This document shows positions 7,390 to 15,988 of a stretch of DNA of 23,830 nt, piece after piece (positions within the stretch are counted from its first letter, which is position 1; each line of letters opens with the position of its first letter). The notes beneath the pieces were generated by a model, which was not told the DNA's origin, made no database searches, and saw only the letters and a program-made list of their open reading frames with translations. The translations under genes were made by a program, and so were the position numbers. Source of the DNA: a virus; the IMG/VR virus record IMGVR_UViG_3300043426_000074, positions 1-23,830 of that record. The stretch is one strand, 5' to 3'.

Positions 7390-8436
7390 TCAACCATTGA
7401 GAATCTCTTGTTCAGTATCATAGTCTGTTTTAAAGAATACTGGTGGATATTCCCAATCACCTGTAAGAGTACCTACAGCGTAGTTAGTGTTTGCTGCTTC
7501 AAAGAAGTTAACTAAGCTAGAGCCTGTAAACAGTAAACCTACTTGAGGTAATACTTCTTCAGATACTTCAGTAAAGATTTTATCTACTGAGATATCAATA
7601 GCATTAATACGAGCATTTGCTAATTGCTTTAAGAAGTTAGCAATCTGATTGATAGTTAAATCATGTAGATCACCTTCTTGATAAGCACGTTTAGCTAATG
7701 CAATACCACGCTGTACAGCAAGCTCAAACATAAACTTAATATCTGTAATTAGCTTCTCTGTAACGAGATTAGCATTCTCATGAAGTTCTTGGTTTAACAG
7801 CCATGTAAGACCTTCTACGTGTTGGTTCTCATCACGTGCAGACCACTGTACTACTTCTTGCCCTAGAGCCATCATCTGCCCAAAGCGTTGAGCGTTAATG
7901 AGCATTAAGAAGATACCGTAGATACCAATACCTTCTCCACAGATGTGCTTAACTAAAGTATACACACGATCTTCAAAGCTATCTGCTTGAGCATGTGCAA
8001 TCATGAACTGACGCTGATCATAGATCACATCAATATCAAGCATGTCACAGTACTCTTCCTTATTGATACCAAACTGTTCAGGAAGCATGTCATAACATTG
8101 AACGTGGGTAGCTTCTCGGTCAATAACACGAGCTAACCAGTATCGTTGTTCAGGTTGCTTGTACCACTTAGATAAGTTCTCAAAGTAAGAGCCTGCTACG
8201 TCTACGTCAGCTTGAGTAAAGTAAAGTAATAAGAACTTATATGTAGCCTTAGTCTTCTCGTCTAGCTCTTTCCAGTCCTTAATGTCTTGAGAAAGTTTAC
8301 GTACTTCGTTAATGGTCCAGTTCATCTTACGATGTGTCTCACCCAACTCGAATAGAGCAGGGTATCGCATAGGCTTCCAATAAGCACGGGTATCTGTAAG
8401 TCGTAGATGTTCATGTTGGTTTAAATTAAAAGCCAT
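7390..8436 (-). CDS. nrdB: Class Ia-type ribonucleotide reductase small (beta) subunit
   Basis: A 348-residue ferritin-fold protein that makes the radical used by NrdA to reduce ribonucleotides. The di-metal ligands are visible: D77 (QADVDV), E108 and H111 (DREATH), E168 (CGEGI), E203 and H206 (RDENQH). Y115 is four residues after H111, the spacing of the E. coli radical Tyr122, so this is a tyrosyl-radical enzyme rather than a Tyr-less class Ic type. The C-terminal tail (TDYDTEQEILNG) is the part that normally docks into the large subunit. The ATG lies 3 bases after the nrdA stop, and its ribosome site GAGGG is within the last nrdA codons, so the two are coupled. No intron or intein is present. 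Confidence 0.96.
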   Translation of the reverse strand: MAFNLNQHEHLRLTDTRAYWKPMRYPALFELGETHRKMNWTINEVRKLSQDIKDWKELDEKTKATYKFLLLYFTQADVDVAGSYFENLSKWYKQPEQRYWLARVIDREATHVQCYDMLPEQFGINKEEYCDMLDIDVIYDQRQFMIAHAQADSFEDRVYTLVKHICGEGIGIYGIFLMLINAQRFGQMMALGQEVVQWSARDENQHVEGLTWLLNQELHENANLVTEKLITDIKFMFELAVQRGIALAKRAYQEGDLHDLTINQIANFLKQLANARINAIDISVDKIFTEVSEEVLPQVGLLFTGSSLVNFFEAANTNYAVGTLTGDWEYPPVFFKTDYDTEQEILNG

Positions 8437-8439
8437 TCA

Positions 8440-10413
8440 TTAGCCCTCACATGATAGACATACTTGGAAGATGTCTGCACGGTTATAGTCAATAGTCATG
8501 ATAGAAGAGTCTACCTTCTTCGCTAGAGCATTAGATGTAGCCAACGCTTTACTACGAATATAGTAGCGGGACTTACATCCTTTCTTCCACATCTGGAAGT
8601 GAACAGCGTTCACATACTTACGTGGCACATCAGGACGGAAGAATAAGTTAGTAGAGATTGCTTGACATACAAACTGCTGTGCAGCAGCTACATGTTCTAC
8701 AATCCATAACTGATCTACTTCATAAGCAGTACGGAATACTTTCTTCTCTAATTCATCTAAGAAGTCTAAGTGTTGTACTGAACCATCCATATCCTCAATA
8801 GACTTACGGACTTCATAAGTATTTTTATTATACTTATCGAGTATCTTAGCCAATTCAGGCTCTACCATTTGGAATGTCGCAGACGTACATTGTTGTGGAT
8901 AGATATTCTGGAAGCGAGGTTCACGACTAGGAGTAACACCACCACAGATTAAACTGTTGGTAGCTGTTGGAGCATCAGCAAGTAAGTGAGAGTTTCTACG
9001 CTTACTACGGAACATGTCAGGAGCATGACCACGTTCAGCACCTAGATGGAAGCTTGCTTTAACAGCAGTCTCTTTAACCCATTTAGTTACTGTATACGTA
9101 ATGTCTAAAGCTTCAGTAGATTCATAAGGTAGCATCTTGGTTTTAAAGTAAGAGTCCCAACCCATAGAACCTAAGCCAATAGCTCGTTCTGATTTTGCTG
9201 AGTAGACTGCTTTACGTAAACCCATAAAGCGTTTCTCTACTAAAGTTTTCATAGCATCGTCTAATTGATCTTCTGCTACAAAGTCTTTAAGTACTTCACG
9301 TAAACCACTCCAGTCAAAGTCTTTAGTACATGAGTACAAAGCGTTCTGAATAAAGTATTCAAGGACGTTATCTAAGAACTCTACACAGTCAAATATAAAC
9401 TGTTCGTTATCTTTCCATTCATCATGTTTAAGCATGTTGTATGAAGACAGGCAGCAAACTGCTGTACGTTCTTCATTATTAGCCAATGTGATCTCAGTAC
9501 AGATATTGACGTTGTTAAAGTCTAACCCTAGCTCTTTCTGTTCTTCAGGGAGCATACGTTTACATGTATCTTCAAATACAATAAATGGACCTCCAGTTTC
9601 AAACATAAGCTCCATAGCAAGTTCCCATAGGTCACGAGCTTGGATGGTTTCTACAACCGTACCTTTGTTATCTACTAAGTCCCATGGTTTATTTTGAAGT
9701 ACAGCATACATAAACTTATCTGAGCATTTGAGTGCTTGGAATACGTTACGGCTACGTTTGTTAGGATCACCAGACATTTTACGTGACTCAATAAACTCAA
9801 TCACTTCTGGATGGTCACAACGAATGTTACCGCCGTATACAGCACGTCTATTACTACCTTGGTGAGCTGCTGTTACGAGAGAGTCTGTTACGTGGAAGAA
9901 TGGTACTAATCCTCCTGATACTCCTCCTGTAGACGTTATAGCTCCGCCTTGACGTAATGGAGACCAGTCAGATGCGTAACCTCCTCCGTTAGAGGCAATC
10001 CATAACATTTCTTGGTAATGGTCAGCAATACCTACACGACTGTCAGGCACATAACCTGTATAGCAAGAAATAGGTAATGGTCCGTATACAGATACGTAGG
10101 CTTCATGCGAGAAGTTACGTTCAAAATCTTCAAAGAATTTAATACGTACTGGAGCGTTAGCTAGTACCGGGGAAGCAGGACCAAACCATTGACGATGCAT
10201 ATAAGAGTACATACGTAAAGCATGTTGCTTATCTGAAGCAAACGCTGTAGCACAGCGCATGTAAGCATGTTGAGGAGAAGTCTCACCTTCAATAAGGTAA
10301 CGGTCAATGACTGTTACTTTACCTGCTTCAACCATGTGCTTATCTGCATCATAGTTAATGTGTTCTGAGAGTAATGGTTTATCTAGAGGGATGTTTAATT
10401 GGGGACGTATCAT
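8440..10413 (-). CDS. nrdA: Class I ribonucleotide reductase large (alpha) subunit lacking the ATP cone
   Basis: A 657-residue catalytic subunit converting NDPs to dNDPs. C117 (PISCYTGY) corresponds to E. coli Cys225. N303, C305 and E307 (NICTE) are the finger-loop radical residues. C320 or C321 is the partner of C117. A Tyr-Tyr pair (SRYYIRSKA) relays the radical, and VCLSCEG is the redox-active C-terminus. The N-terminus goes straight into the catalytic domain: the roughly 90-residue ATP cone of E. coli NrdA is absent, so dATP inhibition should not apply. The specificity-site loop region (GGVSGG...HQGSNRR) remains. The start overlaps the thyX stop (TAATG) and uses an AGGTG ribosome site. 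Confidence 0.96.
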   Translation of the reverse strand: MIRPQLNIPLDKPLLSEHINYDADKHMVEAGKVTVIDRYLIEGETSPQHAYMRCATAFASDKQHALRMYSYMHRQWFGPASPVLANAPVRIKFFEDFERNFSHEAYVSVYGPLPISCYTGYVPDSRVGIADHYQEMLWIASNGGGYASDWSPLRQGGAITSTGGVSGGLVPFFHVTDSLVTAAHQGSNRRAVYGGNIRCDHPEVIEFIESRKMSGDPNKRSRNVFQALKCSDKFMYAVLQNKPWDLVDNKGTVVETIQARDLWELAMELMFETGGPFIVFEDTCKRMLPEEQKELGLDFNNVNICTEITLANNEERTAVCCLSSYNMLKHDEWKDNEQFIFDCVEFLDNVLEYFIQNALYSCTKDFDWSGLREVLKDFVAEDQLDDAMKTLVEKRFMGLRKAVYSAKSERAIGLGSMGWDSYFKTKMLPYESTEALDITYTVTKWVKETAVKASFHLGAERGHAPDMFRSKRRNSHLLADAPTATNSLICGGVTPSREPRFQNIYPQQCTSATFQMVEPELAKILDKYNKNTYEVRKSIEDMDGSVQHLDFLDELEKKVFRTAYEVDQLWIVEHVAAAQQFVCQAISTNLFFRPDVPRKYVNAVHFQMWKKGCKSRYYIRSKALATSNALAKKVDSSIMTIDYNRADIFQVCLSCEG

Positions 10414-11174
10414 TATGCACCTAAGTCTTTTCTAGTTAATGCTTTCCATGAAATAGGGAATAAAGGTTCTACTACTTCTTGAATAGCTAAGGCTAAGTCT
10501 TGTACTTCTTTTTGTGCGTGAGGGTCAATACGTTTGTTAAACATATTTGCAAAAGACATTACATTACCTGTCCATACCCAGTTCACCATACAGCCTTGAG
10601 GCAGTACTAATCGAGCCTGTTCAGGACATACTTGGTTTGCAATCATTTCTTCATATAGTGCGATAGCTTCTTCACATTGTCTGGTATAAACATTAAGCCA
10701 ATACCTAGAATTTGGATGCTTACCTGCACTACCTTGCTTAACATCTACTGCTTTAGCACGAATGCTTTCAGGCAAGTAAAGTTCAGGAGTGGTTGTGATG
10801 TAGCGTCTTGATTCTTCGTTCTCAACGAAGCCAACCTTATGCTTAAAAGCTTGTGTTCTGATAGGTAATGGAGCAGTACACTGCACTGTGATAGCTGTAT
10901 GACAGAAGGGGGTGAAGTGTGTAGCAGTATTACGGATTTGATCGTAAAGCTTAGCTACTAGAGTACGGTCTGTAGCTTCTTGCAAGCTAGTTAGCATATC
11001 ATCATATTCTGATGTTTTAAGTCCTCGTGCTAGATAGTTAATTAATCCCACATCCTTTTGAGACGCTTCGGTCAGTGGGTCAAATTGCGTGTTGGCAAAC
11101 GATACTCTAGCAACGTCTGCAACAAGTTTATCTGTCCCTGCATGTGTAATGTATTTTACACGGATGTCGTTCAT
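10413..11174 (-). CDS. thyX: Flavin-dependent thymidylate synthase
   Basis: A 253-residue FAD-dependent enzyme that methylates dUMP to dTMP. The signature region reads FKHKVGFVENEESRRY at residues 110-125, matching the ThyX pattern RHRxxSxNExSxRY but with Lys-His-Lys for Arg-His-Arg and no Ser in the middle. The C-terminal motif VLPQGCMVNWVWTGNVMSF matches the second ThyX block. I use the ATG at 11174 because GAGGA lies 7 bases upstream. Sixteen more codons are open to 11222, but that start has no ribosome site and overlaps the upstream palindrome. It is the first gene of the leftward nucleotide-metabolism operon. Confidence 0.92.
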   Translation of the reverse strand: MNDIRVKYITHAGTDKLVADVARVSFANTQFDPLTEASQKDVGLINYLARGLKTSEYDDMLTSLQEATDRTLVAKLYDQIRNTATHFTPFCHTAITVQCTAPLPIRTQAFKHKVGFVENEESRRYITTTPELYLPESIRAKAVDVKQGSAGKHPNSRYWLNVYTRQCEEAIALYEEMIANQVCPEQARLVLPQGCMVNWVWTGNVMSFANMFNKRIDPHAQKEVQDLALAIQEVVEPLFPISWKALTRKDLGA

Positions 11175-11205
11175 ATAATAATCCTCGTACGTACTCATCA
11201 AACTA

Positions 11206-11220
11206 GGTCGCAAAGCGACC
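11206..11220. promoter_or_regulatory. Perfect palindrome in the divergent intergenic region between thyX and the tail operon
   Basis: GGTCGC AAA GCGACC is a perfect 6-bp inverted repeat with a 3-base centre. It lies between the thyX start and a candidate -10 box (TATACT, 11230-11235) for the rightward tail genes. No T-run follows on either strand, so it is not a terminator. The position fits an operator or a cruciform-type control site serving both operons. I find no convincing -35 box for either direction. Confidence 0.4.
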
Positions 11221-11260
11221 AAAATATTCTATACTTAGCTAAATTTAATAGGAGACTCGA

Positions 11261-12859
11261 ATGTCTGATTACACTTCAAAGTACCCATCAGAAGAGGGTG
11301 ACAATAGTAATAAGACTTCGTCCGAATTACTAGCAGAAACTTTGAGACCAATATATGTACCTCAAGATTTGATGCTTGCTTGGGAAATGCACTTAGCTAG
11401 TTATTCTAGCAATACGAATGCTTTGTTAGACCAGGTTAGGGATTCAGAAGCTGATCTAAATACTCAGTACCAAGCGTTACTTACACGGGTACGGAGATAT
11501 GAGCAGATGCTTCAAGATATCACTATGGATTCAAATGAATTCACTATGGATACTGATGAAGTAAATTTTACTGGATGGAATATATTAGCTCAGGCATCTT
11601 ACTGGGATTACTTGCTACGTAAAGAAATTACAAAGTTAAGCGATCAGATCAAAAGTGCTGAGTATAAAGGTGAATTGGTAGCTGATGTTTCCGATAGTGT
11701 TCTTGAAAGCCTATCTACAGGTAATCAGTATATTAGTAATATTATCGGAGCATTAACAGATAGTCCGTTAATACGTGATCTAGGTGCAGCTCTTAGTGGT
11801 ACGTCTACTAGTTTAAGTGATTTACGTTTAGCGCATGAAACACTTAAAGCAAAACAATATGCAGATGCTATTGCTTTAGCAGAACAGAATGGTGAAACCT
11901 TTGATCAATTAACGCTTACGTTCAATGATTTAATTTCTGAGCAGATAGGTAAAATTGCAGAGGAAGCTGCTATACGTACCAGTTTATTCCAGGAATTAGA
12001 AGACGGTATTACAACAGAAGCTCAACTACGTTATGAAGGGCAAGAAGCTATAGCCACACAAGTACTTGCTATTAAAACAAGCACAGAGACTGCTGTAGCA
12101 GGCATCCTTCAAGACTACAGTACAATTGCGGGGACTGATGAAGCCATCACTACAGCGTTAAATACGTACAGCGCTCAAGTAGATGGAACTATTGCTACCA
12201 TTCTTACTGATTATGTTTCGTATGCTAATTTAAATACTGCATTGGTAAGTAAGTCGGATGAATTGCTTGCTATTGTTAACGACAACATTGCACAGTTAGA
12301 TATCACTAATGAAATCCAAGCAGGACTGTCATCCATTAAAGCATTGAGTACTGTAAGTGTAGACCTTAATGGAGTAGTTGCAGGATATGGTTTAATCTCT
12401 GAATTAGAGAATGGAGTCGTTAAATCAGCTTTTGGTGTTAATGCAGATACTTTTTATATTGGTAAACCAACAGATGCAGTAAAACCTTTTGTAGTCACTA
12501 CTGTACCTACTAATATTGATGGTGTTGATTTTCCTGCAGGTACTTGGATTAATTCAGCTATCATTGCTAATGCAACTATTGGTACTGCTCACATTGCTGA
12601 TGCTGCTATCACTAACGCTAAGATCGCTAACATTGATGCTGCTAAGATCACTGCAGGTATAATCAATGCAGATCGTATAGGTGCAGGTTCCATTACTGTA
12701 GATAAAATGAATGTTAATGAGTTAAGTGCTATTACAGGTAACTTTGGTACATTCACTACAGGCACTGCAGGGGGTGCTCGTATTGAGCAACGAGGTACTG
12801 GTATTACGATCTACGATGCTAGTAATAAATTAAGGGTTAAAATAGGTAAGCTGAACTAA
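11261..12859 (+). CDS. Tail-tip / host-specificity protein with gpJ-type (DUF1983) C-terminal domain
   Basis: A 532-residue structural protein. Residues about 1-170 are helical with coiled-coil character. Residues about 170-360 are Ala/Thr/Glu-rich, probably a trimeric stalk. Around 365-405 the sequence VDLNGVVAGYGLISELENG...FGVNADTFYIGKP is the DUF1983 module found near the C-terminus of lambda gpJ-like tail tips. From about 430 an imperfect repeat (IGTAHIADAAITNAKIANID, AAKITAGIINADRIGAGSIT) looks like a triple-stranded beta fibre. The start follows TAGGAGA with 5-base spacing. A full gpJ exceeds 1000 residues, so only the distal part is on this polypeptide. Its stop overlaps the next ATG. 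Confidence 0.8.
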   Translation: MSDYTSKYPSEEGDNSNKTSSELLAETLRPIYVPQDLMLAWEMHLASYSSNTNALLDQVRDSEADLNTQYQALLTRVRRYEQMLQDITMDSNEFTMDTDEVNFTGWNILAQASYWDYLLRKEITKLSDQIKSAEYKGELVADVSDSVLESLSTGNQYISNIIGALTDSPLIRDLGAALSGTSTSLSDLRLAHETLKAKQYADAIALAEQNGETFDQLTLTFNDLISEQIGKIAEEAAIRTSLFQELEDGITTEAQLRYEGQEAIATQVLAIKTSTETAVAGILQDYSTIAGTDEAITTALNTYSAQVDGTIATILTDYVSYANLNTALVSKSDELLAIVNDNIAQLDITNEIQAGLSSIKALSTVSVDLNGVVAGYGLISELENGVVKSAFGVNADTFYIGKPTDAVKPFVVTTVPTNIDGVDFPAGTWINSAIIANATIGTAHIADAAITNAKIANIDAAKITAGIINADRIGAGSITVDKMNVNELSAITGNFGTFTTGTAGGARIEQRGTGITIYDASNKLRVKIGKLN

Positions 12860-13281
12860 TGGCAGATATTTACGGTATTAAAGTCTGGGATGCAAATAAT
12901 AAGTTGCTCCTAGATTCTTCTGATAAGATCACTAGTATTATTTGGTCAGGTACTATAGCTTTTCCGAATGATGTATCTACTGGACCTAACTGGCCCAATA
13001 TGTCACTTAACAATTTTAATAATGCTACGCGCCATCTAGTAGTTGAATCGGATGCCTTCTTACAAGGTACTCCTTATGTTATGTACCATGACCATAATGG
13101 TAAGTATACTGCATCAGGTACACAGCAGATGGCAGGAATACGTCAAGCAGTACATTGGACAATGTTAAGCCCTACTAAGATGTGGATTCTTTATACCATA
13201 TTCTCCCCTGGGTGGTCTCAGGCTGATATTTACTCAAGATATAACAATGTTCCGGTAACAGTAATGGTAGGTATTTACTAA
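12859..13281 (+). CDS. Small tail-associated protein with YGIKVWDANNKLLLDS module
   Basis: A 140-residue protein starting MADIYGIKVWDANNKLLLDS. This opening module (YG-hydrophobic-hydrophobic-W/F-D/N-A-N...D-S) is common in small minor tail proteins encoded after gpJ-like genes and is repeated in the next gene. The rest is beta-rich and aromatic with no catalytic motif. The ATG overlaps the stop of the tail-tip gene (TAATGG) and its own stop overlaps the next gene, so the three are translationally coupled. A role on the tail tip or in receptor contact is inferred from position. Confidence 0.7.
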   Translation: MADIYGIKVWDANNKLLLDSSDKITSIIWSGTIAFPNDVSTGPNWPNMSLNNFNNATRHLVVESDAFLQGTPYVMYHDHNGKYTASGTQQMAGIRQAVHWTMLSPTKMWILYTIFSPGWSQADIYSRYNNVPVTVMVGIY

Positions 13282-13973
13282 TGACAGACGAATATGGTAT
13301 TAAAATTTGGAATACCCAAGGCAGCGTGCAAATAGATTCTAATTATAGAAATATTGGATATATAAGCACCATCTATATTACCGATTTAACTGCTGGTTGG
13401 GCAGAAGTAGAGATTGAAGACTTTAAATGGTATGTTATCGAACCGCTAATGTTTGACTCTACACGTGCTACCCCATTCTTAGATTCATATACTACTATAG
13501 GCGGTTTTAAGAAAACTGTAAAAGTAAATCGAGCATGTAACATACATGTCTTTGGTTTTATTCCTACCCCCTCAAACATGGAATATGGATTTAGGGTATG
13601 GAATGCAAATAGTGAACTGGTTTATGACAGTACATTCCTACCCTTTAAAGTATTAGACCATATTAAAGGCACTCTCAGTAGTGCTCAAATTGATAGTAAT
13701 ACTGTAGTAAATATATTAGAAAAAAATTATGGTAAAAGAGTGGGTTTTTGTGTATCTAGGCAGTTACAGTGCAGTGGACTCCAGTCCCCTAATTTTTATC
13801 AACGATGTCTATTTTTTACTGCGTTAAGTAATGGATATGCTAGAGTAGATTTTAAAACTGCATATACAACAACAAATGCTGCAGACACCCCTGCAACAAC
13901 TACCAGTCTTACAGATAGTACATTAAATACTTATGAGTTCACTGTGGTTGATTGTAGTTTTTTACCTCAGTAA
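13281..13973 (+). CDS. Tail-associated protein with two copies of the YGxxxW module
   Basis: A 230-residue protein. The first module is at the N-terminus (EYGIKIWNTQGSVQIDSN) and a second begins near residue 100 (MEYGFRVWNANSELVYDST), so it appears to be a two-domain version of its upstream neighbour. The sequence is beta-rich with aromatic patches and ends FTVVDCSFLPQ. There is no signal peptide or membrane segment. It starts by overlapping the previous stop (TAATG). Probably a minor tail or tip component; function is not shown by any catalytic motif. Confidence 0.7.
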   Translation: MTDEYGIKIWNTQGSVQIDSNYRNIGYISTIYITDLTAGWAEVEIEDFKWYVIEPLMFDSTRATPFLDSYTTIGGFKKTVKVNRACNIHVFGFIPTPSNMEYGFRVWNANSELVYDSTFLPFKVLDHIKGTLSSAQIDSNTVVNILEKNYGKRVGFCVSRQLQCSGLQSPNFYQRCLFFTALSNGYARVDFKTAYTTTNAADTPATTTSLTDSTLNTYEFTVVDCSFLPQ

Positions 13974-14011
13974 AGAGAACTCTACACATTACACAGATAT
14001 AGGTGATACAG

Positions 14012-14269
14012 ATGGCTGAACAATATTTTAAAACAGGTGCTGATTTTGAATACCCTTTAGAGTTATTTGATGAGGATGCAAACGCTGCTGTAGCTATTAC
14101 AGGGGATATGCAAATACAAGCTAGTAACGCGGAATTTGGCACATCAAGTATCATAAAGATTAGACATACTCCGGGTGGTGCTAATCTCTCACTACATTCT
14201 AGTACTAATCTTCCGAGCGGTATCTACATATTACAGCCAGTTGCTTTGGGTAGATTACTTACACCGTGA
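14012..14269 (+). CDS. Small putative tail/baseplate accessory protein (85 aa)
   Basis: Starts MAEQYFKTGADFEYPLELFD. The pattern, a short start, then a strand followed by LELFDEDANAAVAITGDMQI, resembles the N-terminal beta-sandwich of small phage structural proteins that describe an added or input property (BppU-like). I choose the ATG at 14012 preceded by AGGTGAT; a GTG three codons upstream is possible. It is the last gene before a strong terminator, closing the tail-tip operon. Assignment is by general appearance only. Confidence 0.6.
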   Translation: MAEQYFKTGADFEYPLELFDEDANAAVAITGDMQIQASNAEFGTSSIIKIRHTPGGANLSLHSSTNLPSGIYILQPVALGRLLTP

Positions 14270-14301
14270 TAGGTTAATTATCTCGTTGCACATCAAAATA
14301 A

Positions 14302-14331
14302 AAAGCCCCATACAGGGGCTTTACTTTATCT
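14302..14331 (+). terminator. Intrinsic terminator closing the tail-tip operon
   Basis: An 8-bp stem AAAGCCCC / GGGGCTTT with a 5-base loop, followed by ACTTTATCTGTT. Its A/T ends let it work in both directions. Confidence 0.75.
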
Positions 14332-14371
14332 GTTATTATTCTACATGTTTTATATAACTAAGGTATTAAAC

Positions 14372-15988
14372 ATGCGTAATGCAATGTGGGTAGGTAGAGG
14401 TATTAGAGGTATGGGTGGAATTCCTATGCTTGGTACTGGTGCTAGAGGTTTAACAGCCTTAATCAGAGGGATATTTCGTAATAACGAACAAGGCTTCTTC
14501 TACGACCCAAACGATCTAAGCACGATGTATCAGGATGCAGCAGGTACTACTCCTGTGACGGCTGTGGGGCAACCAGTGGGGTTGGTACTGGATAAGAGTA
14601 AAGGTTTAGCTTTAGGTGCTAACTACCTAAATACTGCTACGTTAGATTTCACTATTGGTTGGTCTAGTACAGCAAGCGTTACAGCAAAATCTAAAAATTC
14701 ATTTACAGTAAACGGTTCAGGTGGATGCTATAGAAACTTGAGTGGGTTGATAAGTAAAGTTGTACGTATTAGATTAAAAGGTCGGTGCGGTGTTTCATGG
14801 ACGTTACGCAATAGCGGTGACGCTAATGGCGCGGTAAATGTGCCTGCTGGAGAGTTCGATGTAACTTCCAATAACGCTGAGATATTTAAAAACTCTGCGT
14901 CAATATATTTTATAATTAATGGGGCATCTACGCTTACTTTAGACTCTATTTCAGTTGATGAATTAAAAGGCAACCACGCATACCAAACCACATCAGCAGC
15001 AAGACCTATCTTGCAGCAGACACCTATACTTGGTAATGAGCTGGTTGTTAATGGAGACACATCAAATGGAACTGACGGTTGGATAACAACGAATGCTACA
15101 CTACAAACTATAGATGGCTCATTTGTTATGGCTTCTTCTGCTCAATTTGGTGGTGTAACAAAGCCTATTTCCCTAGACACTTCTAAAACGTATGAACTTA
15201 CTTTTACTGTTATAGGTAATACAACAAATGTTGTATTAGCAGCAATTATTCGCCCCGCTAGCACAATAACAAACTACGCAAGTGTGACTATCACTACAGC
15301 AGGAAAGTATAAACTGATATTTAAACCTACAGAAGTATCATCTAGGTTTATGTTCCAACACAGTAATGTAGCACCTACTGGTAGCTTAACTTTTGACGAT
15401 GTAAGTATTAAAGAAATCACAGGCTACCGCACAGATCAAAACTACCTAGCATTTGATGGTGTTGACGACTTCCTACAGACGAATAATATTGACTTCACTG
15501 CTACAGACAAGGTGAGCTTGTTTACTGGGGTGCGTAGGTTGAGTGATGCTGCGCCATCAGTTCTTGTTGAATTAAGCGCATCTATAGCAAATGTTGGCAC
15601 ATTTAACATACAAGCCCCCCGAACAGGAAACTCTTATGGTGTTGGTGTTCGCGGCTCAACACTCAATGCAGTAGACTATTCAACGTACACAGCACCAATT
15701 TCTAATGTTATTTCATTGAAACTCACTACATCAGCAACCAACTATCTTGGAGCGATTATGGGTAGATTTGATGGTGTAAATACCGCAGGATCTGCCAATT
15801 CAAGTGCTGCATCAATAGGCAACTACGGCAACTACCCACTCTACATCGGCAGACGAGGCGGCACATACCTGCCGTTCAACGGTCATCTATACAGCTTAAT
15901 CGGCATTGGTAAATTAACTTCAGACAGTGAAACATTAGCTATTGAAAAAGAACTAGCTAAACGAATAGGGGTCACGCTCAGTGTTTAA
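14372..15988 (+). CDS. Long tail fibre / adhesin-like protein with carbohydrate-binding folds
   Basis: A 538-residue protein. The N-terminus MRNAMWVGRGIRGMGGIPML is Gly-rich. Then comes a collar motif (GFFYDPNDLSTMYQDAAGTT, then PVTAVGQPVGLVLD) widespread in phage structural proteins. Residues about 100-230 and 240-370 look like beta-sandwich carbohydrate-binding modules (ELVVNGDTSNGTDGWITTN is typical of CBM-like repeats). From about 375 (YLAFDGVDDFLQTNNIDF) to the end it resembles a LamG/concanavalin-like lectin domain. I choose the ATG at 14372 with AAGG upstream rather than 14345. It lies after a terminator and may have its own promoter. Parts near 14820-15900 look richer in G+C than neighbours, suggesting mosaic acquisition. 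Receptor binding is inferred. Confidence 0.75.
   Translation: MRNAMWVGRGIRGMGGIPMLGTGARGLTALIRGIFRNNEQGFFYDPNDLSTMYQDAAGTTPVTAVGQPVGLVLDKSKGLALGANYLNTATLDFTIGWSSTASVTAKSKNSFTVNGSGGCYRNLSGLISKVVRIRLKGRCGVSWTLRNSGDANGAVNVPAGEFDVTSNNAEIFKNSASIYFIINGASTLTLDSISVDELKGNHAYQTTSAARPILQQTPILGNELVVNGDTSNGTDGWITTNATLQTIDGSFVMASSAQFGGVTKPISLDTSKTYELTFTVIGNTTNVVLAAIIRPASTITNYASVTITTAGKYKLIFKPTEVSSRFMFQHSNVAPTGSLTFDDVSIKEITGYRTDQNYLAFDGVDDFLQTNNIDFTATDKVSLFTGVRRLSDAAPSVLVELSASIANVGTFNIQAPRTGNSYGVGVRGSTLNAVDYSTYTAPISNVISLKLTTSATNYLGAIMGRFDGVNTAGSANSSAASIGNYGNYPLYIGRRGGTYLPFNGHLYSLIGIGKLTSDSETLAIEKELAKRIGVTLSV

Noticed and set aside
7390-10413. Introns or inteins in nrdA and nrdB, common mobile-element targets
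   Set aside because: Both reading frames are continuous, with all catalytic motifs in order and at expected spacing, and no insertion is visible.
11206-11220. An N4-type virion RNA polymerase hairpin promoter
   Set aside because: The 3-base loop is suggestive, but no virion RNA polymerase or other N4-specific gene is visible in the window, so only an unspecified regulatory palindrome is claimed.
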